Origin: Bacilli bacterium | Lineage (GTDB): Bacteria; Bacillota_I; Bacilli_A; RF39; UBA660 | DNA length: 15,365 nt | Reading direction: 5' to 3' | Assembly: GCA_017411235.1 (NCBI GenBank) | Contig: JAFPMR010000114.1 | Location: 1 to 15,365, forward strand | Shown: positions 1 through 8,600 of the stretch, piece after piece | Layout of the letters: each line of letters starts with the position of its first letter | Position numbering within the stretch: the first letter of the stretch is position 1 | Notes under the pieces: generated by a model | The model's input: the letters and a program-made list of their open reading frames with translations, nothing else | Databases searched by the model: none | What the model was told of the DNA's origin: nothing | Translations under genes and position numbers: made by a program

Positions 1-1073
1 GTGGTAATACTAATGATAGATTATCTGTAGAAGATTTATTTAGAAAAGCTTGTAAGGAAAAAGATGTACATGTTATGTTGATTTTTCCTGAAATAACAGA
101 AGAAGCTAGACATGAAGCTGAAGGACGTGGTGTAAGTCCTGCTAAAGCTGCTTATATTTTAGAATTATTAAAAGAAAATGATCAATTACATTTTGATGAT
201 TTAAAGAATAAATCAGCTAGTGAATTAATTGAGATTCAAGATACTGGTATGTACTGTCGTGGTGGTTATACTTTAAATAGTGGTAAATGTGAAAGAGTAG
301 TTAAGGAAGAAGATCCTCAAGAAGGCAAAACATGTCCTGAAAAATATGAACAAATAAAAGGTAAATGTTATAGAATATCTGATACGATGACACATGAACC
401 ATATTGTAAAGATGATATGGAATTAAAAGATAATAAATGTGTTGGTACTGAAGAAGTAGCAGCTACACCATCTAAATATACTTGTAGTAAAGGTACTGCT
501 ATGACTAGATATGAAGCTGGTCTTACAGGTAAGAATGATGGAGATGCTAAAGATATTGTATGTGTAGATACTTCAAATGCTACTCATCCAATGAGTCCTT
601 GTGAAGCTGGTAAGGCTGGTGATGGTACTGAATACTTAGAATCTGGTGGTAAATGTTATTGGCATCGTGCTGGTTTATTACCTGAAGGATGTCCTGGTAA
701 GATTAAAGTTGGAGATGCTTGTTGGGATGATGCAACTAATGTATTAATTTGTAAGGGTGCTCGTGATGGAAAACAATATAGTAGCAGAAGTGAATACTGC
801 GAAGGATCTGTTAAATATACTAAACCAACTGTAAGTGAGTATAAGTGTGAATCTGGATATACATTAGATGGTAAGAAATGTATTAAAGAGATTACTAAAG
901 ATCCATCTCTTAAAGTAGCTTGTGGTAAAGGTTTAACTAGTTATCAAGATAGAGCATGTATTGATTATAATGATACTGCTGACTTTGTAACAGGTTATAC
1001 ATGTACTGGTGGAGCTAAATTAGAAAATAATAAATGTGTTTACTACGAAGTAGAAGATGCTATGCGTAAATAA
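1..1073 (+). CDS. C-terminal part of an RsgI-like anti-sigma/sensor protein with Cys-pair repeats (5' truncated)
   Basis: The frame is open from base 3 with no stop and no convincing start or ribosome site, so this is the end of a longer protein; the ATG at 75 is internal. The first ~80 residues have a helical pattern with the phrase GRGVSPAKAAYILELL followed by an LHFDDLKNKSASEL tail. This resembles the extracytoplasmic middle domain of RsgI-family anti-sigma-I factors, where a 'GISxGKY...L' helix and an 'edLk..s..EL' tail are typical; the match is from memory. From 255 on, 20 cysteines fall into ten pairs, five of them exactly C-X10-C, often with the ending L-x2-[GN]-K-C. They probably form small disulfide-stapled modules outside the cell. 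If the RsgI reading is right, an N-terminal anti-sigma domain, one membrane helix and a sigI-like gene should lie just upstream of the window. It could instead be a plain Cys-rich surface protein. The stop codon is built into the terminator. Confidence 0.6.
   Translation, partial: GNTNDRLSVEDLFRKACKEKDVHVMLIFPEITEEARHEAEGRGVSPAKAAYILELLKENDQLHFDDLKNKSASELIEIQDTGMYCRGGYTLNSGKCERVVKEEDPQEGKTCPEKYEQIKGKCYRISDTMTHEPYCKDDMELKDNKCVGTEEVAATPSKYTCSKGTAMTRYEAGLTGKNDGDAKDIVCVDTSNATHPMSPCEAGKAGDGTEYLESGGKCYWHRAGLLPEGCPGKIKVGDACWDDATNVLICKGARDGKQYSSRSEYCEGSVKYTKPTVSEYKCESGYTLDGKKCIKEITKDPSLKVACGKGLTSYQDRACIDYNDTADFVTGYTCTGGAKLENNKCVYYEVEDAMRK
255..1037 (+). repeat. Ten degenerate Cys-pair modules in the protein
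   Basis: Counting from the ATG at 75 as residue 1, the cysteines lie at 61/72, 87/98, 111/122, 137/163, 176/194, 206/216, 226/242, 258/269, 283/295 and 310/321. The intervals within pairs are 10, 10, 10, 25, 17, 9, 15, 10, 11 and 10 residues. Better-preserved copies read C-x2-G-Y-x-L-x3-K-C (for example at 61-72 and 258-269). The repeat is visible in the protein but not as DNA identity, which points to old, diverged modules. Confidence 0.75.
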
Positions 1074-1095
1074 GATATCTTAGGATATCTTTTTT
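1072..1095 (+). terminator. Intrinsic terminator overlapping the stop codon
   Basis: The arms AAGATATC (1072-1079) and GATATCTT (1084-1091) enclose a TTAG loop and run into a T tract. The last two bases of the TAA stop (1071-1073) are the first two bases of the 5' arm. The same arms recur at 1450-1469 and 8897-8916. Confidence 0.85.
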
Positions 1096-1106
1096 ATTTG
1101 GTTTTT

Positions 1107-1116
1107 ATGTTATAAT
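1107..1116 (+). promoter_or_regulatory. Extended -10 promoter (ATGTTATAAT)
   Basis: TG at 1108-1109, one spacer base, then a perfect TATAAT at 1111-1116. No convincing -35 lies 16-18 bp upstream, where the sequence is the terminator's T-rich tail. With initiation ~7 bp after the -10, the leader would be about 14 nt and begin just before the AGGTGAT ribosome site. Confidence 0.75.
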
Positions 1117-1136
1117 TATTATAGTAGGTGATTGTA

Positions 1137-1451
1137 ATGAATACTATGGAAGTTTTACAACGACAAAAAAGTGAATTAAGTTGGTTAATGGAAGTAGCTA
1201 ATAATATAACTATATATGGATTTGGTGAAAATAATGATAATTTATTAGAAATGCAAATGACTGATAGAGAAAGAGGTACTCATCAATTTCAAATATATAA
1301 ATTAAAAAGAGAATTAGAAGAACTATATGTAACTATGAAAACTGCTGGTATGATAAAATTGCCTTTGCTTAAAAGAAAAGCTGCTTTGATTCAAAAACAG
1401 ATTGTAGAGTTATCTGCAGCTGATGAATTAATAAGAGGAAGATCATTATAA
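1137..1451 (+). CDS. Small helical protein of unknown function
   Basis: I do not recognise this 104-residue protein. It has no signal peptide and no membrane segment, and is rich in Leu, Glu, Lys and Met. Residues ~48-95 look strongly helical with heptad-like spacing, suggesting a coiled coil or helical hairpin and a cytoplasmic home. I chose the ATG at 1137 because AGGTGAT (1125-1131) sits 5 nt before it; an in-frame GTG at 1128 lies inside that ribosome site and is therefore unlikely. The gene has its own promoter and terminator. It lies directly before an esterase with an LXG/WXG100-like N-terminus. Small helical partner proteins are common next to LXG genes in type VII secretion, so a partner role is possible, but the separate transcription unit weakens the idea. 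Confidence 0.75.
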   Translation: MNTMEVLQRQKSELSWLMEVANNITIYGFGENNDNLLEMQMTDRERGTHQFQIYKLKRELEELYVTMKTAGMIKLPLLKRKAALIQKQIVELSAADELIRGRSL

Positions 1452-1474
1452 GATATCGTGTGATATCTTTTTTT
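1450..1474 (+). terminator. Intrinsic terminator overlapping the stop codon
   Basis: Arms AAGATATC (1450-1457) and GATATCTT (1462-1469) enclose a GTGT loop and are followed by a run of T to 1474. The stop codon TAA is 1449-1451, so the hairpin starts within it. The arms are identical to those of the previous terminator; only the loop differs. Confidence 0.85.
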
Positions 1475-1477
1475 ATT

Positions 1478-1487
1478 ATGTTATAAT
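1478..1487 (+). promoter_or_regulatory. Extended -10 promoter (ATGTTATAAT)
   Basis: TG at 1479-1480 and TATAAT at 1482-1487, four bases after the terminator's T tract. The predicted leader to the ATG at 1506 is about 12 nt and is almost entirely ribosome site (AGGAAGG, 1495-1501). Confidence 0.75.
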
Positions 1488-1505
1488 TGATAATAGGAAG
1501 GTAAG

Positions 1506-2564
1506 ATGTCTATGGATTATGATATTAAGATAGATACTTTAACATCTAAACAATCTGAGTTTGAGACTTTAAAGAGTAATGTAGAAGATATCTATAATGA
1601 ACTTAATAATTGTTCTATAAATAGTTTACCTTTGGAATTAAGTAGTCTTAAATCATCTTTAAGAAAATCTATTACTAGATTAAAGACTGGTTATACTAAT
1701 TCAAATACTTGGTTAAAAAAGTATGTTAATGAACTTAGTAATTTAGAAGATAGTATTGCATCATTTAGTTCATCTTCATTAGATAAACCAATTGAATTTA
1801 AAGGCGAATTCATTGATTTATTTGGTAAGAAGACTTTATATAAGTTACAAACAGGTTATGTAGATCCTAGAACATTAGAAGGTAATTTAGCATATGGTAC
1901 ATATGAATTAAAATCATTTAGAGCTTCTAATGGAGTAGAGATACCATATTATGTTTATGTACCAGAAGGTGCTCAAGAGAATTTACCTGTTATGTTATAT
2001 ATGCATGGTGGTAGTGCACATGGTACTAGTAAATCTTCTTGGTTAAATTATGGTTTACCTAATATGATTTCTAATAGAGAAGTTACTCCTCAAGGAATTA
2101 TTATATGTCCTTATATTAGAAATTTTGAAGGAGATAATATTGGTCAAGGATTAATTGAATTAACTAATAGTGTAGTTAATGAATATAAAGCTGATACTAA
2201 TAGAATAAGTCTTAGTGGACATAGTTATGGTGCTATTACGGGGTATAAAATGGTTAATAATAATCCTAATTATTTTTCAGCATTTGTTCCAATTAGTGGA
2301 TGGAGCCAAGCTAATAATCAATCATTTAATAATGTGAATGTTTGGGCATTCCATGGTTCTAATGATAATAGTGGTTCTACTTCTTGTAGTGGAGCACAAA
2401 AACAAGTTAATTATATTAACTCTAGTGGCGGTAATGCTTCTATGTATATTTTCAAGGGTGGAGGACATGCGGTTCAAGGCAAGGTTTATGAAGGTACATT
2501 TATGTCTCCAGATGGTAAGGAAGAAAGTCCGTTAGAGTGGGCTTTAAGACAAACAAAAGGGTAA
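1506..2564 (+). CDS. Alpha/beta-hydrolase (esterase type) with N-terminal LXG/WXG100-like helical domain
   Basis: 352 residues. Residues ~1-90 form two or three amphipathic helices with a turn near GYTNSNTW (62-69), then a Ser-rich linker (86-93). The layout recalls LXG/WXG100-type domains that mark type VII secretion substrates; there is no classical signal peptide. Residues ~130-350 are an alpha/beta-hydrolase of the esterase/feruloyl-esterase-like kind. They carry an oxyanion segment MHGGS (166-170), a nucleophile elbow GHSYG with Ser240, a probable acid Asp287 in HGSND and a probable catalytic His321 in GGGH. A carbohydrate-ester or lipid-ester substrate is likely but cannot be specified. 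AGGAAGG precedes the ATG at 1506 by 4 nt; an ATG at 1512, with 10 nt spacing, is the alternative. The gene is monocistronic. The hydrolase call is firm, the export route is inference. Confidence 0.85.
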   Translation: MSMDYDIKIDTLTSKQSEFETLKSNVEDIYNELNNCSINSLPLELSSLKSSLRKSITRLKTGYTNSNTWLKKYVNELSNLEDSIASFSSSSLDKPIEFKGEFIDLFGKKTLYKLQTGYVDPRTLEGNLAYGTYELKSFRASNGVEIPYYVYVPEGAQENLPVMLYMHGGSAHGTSKSSWLNYGLPNMISNREVTPQGIIICPYIRNFEGDNIGQGLIELTNSVVNEYKADTNRISLSGHSYGAITGYKMVNNNPNYFSAFVPISGWSQANNQSFNNVNVWAFHGSNDNSGSTSCSGAQKQVNYINSSGGNASMYIFKGGGHAVQGKVYEGTFMSPDGKEESPLEWALRQTKG

Positions 2565-2583
2565 GAAAATACTCTTTTTTTTT
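2555..2583 (+). terminator. Intrinsic terminator formed from the last codons
   Basis: AAAAGGGTA (2555-2563) pairs with TACTCTTTT (2570-2578), a 9-bp stem with one G-U pair, around an AGAAAA loop. A run of nine T ends at 2583. The 5' arm contains the codons for the final Lys-Gly and most of the TAA stop (2562-2564). Confidence 0.75.
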
Positions 2584-2594
2584 ATTTTATTTCT

Positions 2595-2604
2595 ATGTTA
2601 TAAT
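2595..2604 (+). promoter_or_regulatory. Extended -10 promoter (ATGTTATAAT)
   Basis: TG at 2596-2597 and TATAAT at 2599-2604. The predicted leader is ~20 nt and carries AGGATGG at 2618-2624, 6 nt before the ATG at 2631. No -35 match is visible. Confidence 0.75.
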
Positions 2605-2630
2605 GATTTTATAGAATAGGATGGTATACT

Positions 2631-5600
2631 ATGTCTTTTAAACGTGTAAATAAGAAAATATTATTAATTCTAGTAATCTTATTATTCTCTGTTTTATTAA
2701 TAAATGGTAAGAGTATTTCACATGCTTTTACTAGTTTATTTAATGCAAAGAATGAAGGAACTGTACTAGAAGAGGATGAATTAAGTAATGTAGTTAATGA
2801 AATGTATATTACTATTTTGGATGATAAAGCTAATGTAGTAGCTACTACTAATCCTAATACTACAGTACATAGTGATTATGCATTTACTCCTACTACTAAT
2901 CCACGTAAGTATGTGTCTTATAGTGGTAAATATGTTTTATTATTTGAGGTAAAAGATACTGCTTCTTTAGATAAGAATAAGACTTTATTAAAAGAAGATG
3001 TAATATATAATATGACATTACCTGAATATATGATGGGATATGAAACATATCCTGAGGATAGTAATGTTACAAATGAATGCTTAGAATTCATATCTGAAAA
3101 TGATCTTCAAGCTTGTGCTGGTGTTTATGGTACTAATCATTTACAAATGTTATTTAGTAGTCTTGGAGATAAATACGATATTAGATTTAATTATCAATTC
3201 TTTATAGAATTTGATGATTCTGGTAGGACACAAGATCCATCTTTAAAGACTTTTGATTTTGGTAAGTTTGGTTCATTACAATTAATGTTTGAAGGTGAAC
3301 CTGTACCAACTGTTCAAGACGGTACTAATTATAAAGTTACTGTAACTAATAATGGAAACACAAGTATTACTAATAACTATTCTAAATGGACAGTTGATTT
3401 AAAAAATCTTAAAGATAGTCTTGAATATAATGGATATTTAGAAATAGAATATGGTTCTTATTTAGGACTTGCTATAGATAGAAATAATGTATATGAAAAC
3501 ATTGATATCTCTATAGATGGGGCCGTTTTAGATAAGAAGTATAACGATGATGATTTAGGCGGATGTTTCTATAATGATACCAATGATTGTTTAATACCAT
3601 TCAGTATTGTTAATACAGATTCTATAGCTGGTGGCGGAAATGATGCTGCTTTAGCTAAAAAGATAAAATTAGATTTAAGTAGTAGTGACTTAGAAGGCAT
3701 TGAAAACATTAAAGTAGTTTCAACATTAAAGAATTATGTTACTTATGGTACTAATGCTTCTAATGTATATTTAACTGTTACAGCTAATTACGTAGATTCA
3801 GATAATTTGCTAGATCGTTATTATAGTAGTATTGGTAACCATACATCATTTAGTAATCCAAGTACTACTCCAAATATAGGTATTACTTATAATAAAGAAG
3901 GAAAAGTTGCTGGCGAAATAGCAGATAGTATTACAAGTAAAATAACTATTGATATGGGTACAAAGAACTATATTGCTGTTGATGTTGGAGCCGGAAACTA
4001 CTCAAATGATATGGGTGCATATTATTATATGAGTTCTAAAGGGTTCATGGCTGATGCAGATGATATTAGTGATACTCTTAGAGTTAAAATTAATAATGAA
4101 GAAGTTACATTTGAAAGATTAAGTGATTTAAATATTAATTATCTTGTTAATGGAATAGACAAGATTGACCCTGCAGTTCAAAGGCAAATGGCTGCTGTTA
4201 TTGATACTTATGGTGATAATGTTGATGGTAATCTACATAATATCTTAAAAGGACCTGAAAATGATGATGGCGATTATTATTGGTTAGTTATTTCTAGAGA
4301 TACTTTAAATACAGCTAATTTAAATTCTGATGGTAATAATATTTATGATGATAATACAAGTAGTGGTGTATTGGGTGTACCTGCTGCTTGGAAAGTATAT
4401 TTCTTCAATGTTTCTAAGAGTAAGATTGAAGTTGAATGGGATTCTTATTTAGAAAAGGTTAATTATAACGGAACAAGTAATGCTTCTAAATTTGTTACTT
4501 TCCAAACTACAATTAATGGTTATAGTTATAGTGCTAAATATACTGATACTTTAACTAATCCATTAGTTCTTAGAAATGAAATATTAAATAATGGATTTGT
4601 TAGATGGGATGCTATATTAGATACTAAAGTAATAAAGAATGATAGCGATTTGATTCATGAATTAGCGTTGAATGTTTACTTACCTTATAATATGTCAATT
4701 GCATCAGAGGGATATTACAATGCTGACAACAATAGTTATATAGGTACTGTCGGTGGAGCTACAGGTACTATATTAGATGTTAGTGTACCTTATATATGCT
4801 CAGGGGAAACTGGTAATAAAATAAACAGTTGTACTGGATATCAAGCATACAGCGAAAATGGTTTTGGTACAGGTGTTACAAATTCTATTTATTCAATTAG
4901 CGCTGATAATAAATACACAGTTAAGTTAAATAATGTACCAACTAGAACTGAAGGTTATGTACATATTGTGTTCTTTACTAAAGTTTCTTTCTCAAGTGAT
5001 TATACATATAATTTTAATTCTTATGAAGTTAATGTAGAAACAGTAGTTAATTCTAATATAAATGAATATACTGACTCTCATATGGGCGGAAATAGTCCAA
5101 TGAGACGTTATGATATTGTTTCTAAATCTGCTGTTACTTATCCTTATACAGATTATGATAATAACTATGGTTCAGTAGGCCCTGATTCTGTTTATACTGA
5201 TATTAAGCTATATTCTGATTATGGATATGGTTCATCAATAAATAGTGTATGTACTAGTTTGGATAATAGATATAATTGTAACAATAGACCACTATTGAAT
5301 GGTAGATTCCAATTCTTCATACAAAGTGATTATTCTGATCGACTTTATATTGATGAACTACATATTAGTTTAAACGATGGTGAACATGTACTTGATGTTA
5401 CAAATATAAGAGAGTATTTTGATAATGGTACTGTTCCTGGTAATTTAGGTGGCCAAGACCCAAATTGGTCAGCCGGTGCTGTGCCAGATCAACCTTTTAC
5501 AGTTTGTGAAGAAGATGATGAAGGAAATATTGGGCCAGATGCTATTTGTGCTAATATTAGTGCAGTTAGTAATGGTTATACGGTAGAACTAACTAATTTA

Positions 5601-8600
5601 GATAATGTTTATTATATTAGTGCTACTACTAAGGCTATAACAGATTTCAGTGGTTTCTTTGATAATGTTGTTTTAAATGGTAATACTTATGGATATTATT
5701 TATATGCAGTTCCGTTTGAATGGGAACCTAATGATCAAAGTGTTAATAATGGCAATACATTTTACTACTATACAGAGTGGTATCCTGAAGCAGATCTTTC
5801 AATTAATGCAAGTTATTATATGAGTAATGACTGGTCAGCTAATTATGCAGCTACTGTAGATTTAAGGGATAGTCATACTGATTATGTTAGAATTAGACCA
5901 TTTGTTGATAGTGCTTATAATTACACATTGAAAAAGACACAAGGTTCAAAAATAGAAATTGATGATTTAAGAGAATTCTTAGATTTGAAAAATGTTGCTA
6001 TTTATTTAGAGGATGGCAATTCTTCTTATGTTGTTTATGCAAACGAAGAATTTAATTCTAGATTTGCTGGTTCAACAATTACTTTTGATGATTCTGGAAA
6101 TGGATTATTTGATGCAAAAATAATGTTACCTGCAGAAATATATGCTAATGCAGATTATGAATTACATTTCTCAATGTCTTATCGTCTTGAGTTGAAACCT
6201 GAAGTTAGAGAACAAGATTTCTATGAAGGTGGACATGTATCACTTAGAATAAATACTTTAGCTGAAAGATTGTATGACTGTCAAACTTGTGCTGCTATAA
6301 TGGGTGGTCAAGAATATCCATCATCATTTGATCCTGGTTCAGGAATAATGCGAGTATATGCAAATCAATATGGATCTTCTATAGGATGGTTCCATTATCT
6401 ATATCCTCCTACAGTAAATAAGGTTGCTTCTGGTTCTGTAGAAAATAGAGAATATACAATAACTTATACATTAAGATCTGCTGGTAAGAATGGACCTGTA
6501 GAATTAAAATTATTAGATGAAGCAAGTATTCAAACAAATAATTATTATACAAATCTAAATACATATTTTATTCAATTAAAAGGTTTGTTTGCTAAATATT
6601 CTAAATATAAGAATGTTAAGATAACTTATGAAAATGAAACATATGATGTACCTGAAACTAGTGGAGAGTTTAATATAGGTACAATACCTGCTACTGTTGA
6701 ATATCTAGAAGGTAGTTTAGGAATGAAAATTAGATTCCAACCTAATAATTATGGAGATGTAGCAGTAGTTACTTACAAATTAGAAACTGATTATAGTTCG
6801 TTCTATGCAGAAGCTATAGAAAATGGCATATTAACTGCTGATGGTAAATTACCTGGTTATACTACTGCATTATCATATAGAGTTTATAATACTGCTAAAG
6901 ATGAAAATTCTAATGAAAATAAAGGTTCAAATGGTTCATACATATCTGTTTCAGATGTTAAACCAAAGATTGCAAAGAGAAATTCTACTCTTGGTGTAGA
7001 TTCACATAAATGGACAGTTTCATTTAATACTGGTGTTGATTCTCAACCAATAACAATTGAGGATAATCTAGAGTTAATAGTTGATGAAAGTCAATTAGAT
7101 GCTTATAAGAATGCTTTAGAATTCTCTGATCTAGTTATTAAAGTAAATAATAATGTAATCTATCAAAATAATGAATTTACTGAAGGTTGGGAAAATACCG
7201 TTACAATTAATAGAGATGGATTAAAAACTACATATTTATTTAAAGATACTGATACAAAAGAATTTACTGGTGGTAATTCAGCAATAGTAATTGAGTATGT
7301 AACTAAATTAGATTTTGATAAACTAGATGAATACTTATCAAGTATTAATGTAACACTTAAGAATACTTCTACATTAGTTAAATCTGGTTTAAATGATAGT
7401 GCATTCTCAACTGCAAATATATCACGTACATATGGTCACACAGTTAGCAAAGCTAAATTAGGTAATACACTTAATGATTTAACTGAAGCTAATTGGAAGA
7501 TTGAAATTAAAGCTGATGATAAATCAGAGAAGAATGTTAGATTTACTGATACGATGACATTAGGTTCTGATTTCGGTGAATACTTATCTATTTCTAAATT
7601 TAGAATAGAGTATAAGGAAACACCTAATTCTGAAATAAGAATATTATATGATTCAGAATCTGGTGTTAATAGTCTTGGTGATATAACGTTAGGCATGAAT
7701 GATAATGATGCCTTCGAAATTGGCAAGAATGGTAAATATAATTTCAATATTACAATTCCTGAATTAAAAGCTAAGAGTTCTATTACAATTACTTATACTA
7801 CTAAGGTAGATAAAGAAGAATATATTCTTGCTGGAGAAGTATTAGATAAAGAATTAGTTATTACTAATAAATTAGTTGATGAATTCTTTAATAGAACTTA
7901 TACTCAAATAGCATCTACTAAAGTAAGTGCTGATATATCTAAGAAGTTTACAAGCTTAGGTAAGGATGCTACTGGATTTACTAGAATTAAATGGATGGTA
8001 GATGTTAATCTAGCTGAGTACTACAATTTAAGTGATTTAGATGGTTTAAATGTTACTGTTACTGATGATATTAGTAATGTATTTGGTCTAGAACCTGAAA
8101 GTGTTGAAGTTAGATACTTAACTGTTAATGCTAATGGTAATGTAGTAGGCAATAAGTTAACTGCTGATAAATATACAGTAACTACTGAAGATAATGTAGT
8201 AGTAGTTAAATTACTAGATCCTACTAATACACCAAATGTAGAAATATCATTTGTTACGAAGGTAATGGGTTCTATTACAAATGTTAGAAACTCTGTTGTA
8301 TTAAAGGTTGGTAATAAAGAAAGAGAAGTTGTTGTAACTGATGATACACCAATCTATGTTCCTTCAGTATTCGGTGTTATCTATTCTAGAGATATGTTAA
8401 CTTATAGTTTATATGCTTATAAGTACTTAGATGGTAAAGTAACTGATGAGACATTCAAATTCAGTATTACAGAAGTTGATGATACTGGAGCAGAAGTTCC
8501 TGATGGTTATAAGACTACAAGTACTAATAGTGATGATGAAGGTAAGATAGAGTTTAATGGTATTAAGTACAGTCAAGCTGGTACATATTACTATAAAGTT

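Noticed and set aside
75..77. ATG at 75 as start of the first gene
   Set aside because: The frame is open to the window edge, the upstream 24 codons look like the same domain, and no ribosome site precedes it.
1128..1136. GTG start for the small helical protein
   Set aside because: The GTG is part of the AGGTGAT ribosome site; the ATG at 1137 has proper spacing.
1072..1474. CRISPR-like or mobile repeats from the recurring GATATC hairpins
   Set aside because: The copies are only 20-nt terminators at gene ends, with no regular spacing, spacers or transposase.
7436..7747. Minus-strand open frame inside the adhesin
   Set aside because: It is antisense to a well-supported coding frame, with no ribosome site and low-complexity composition.
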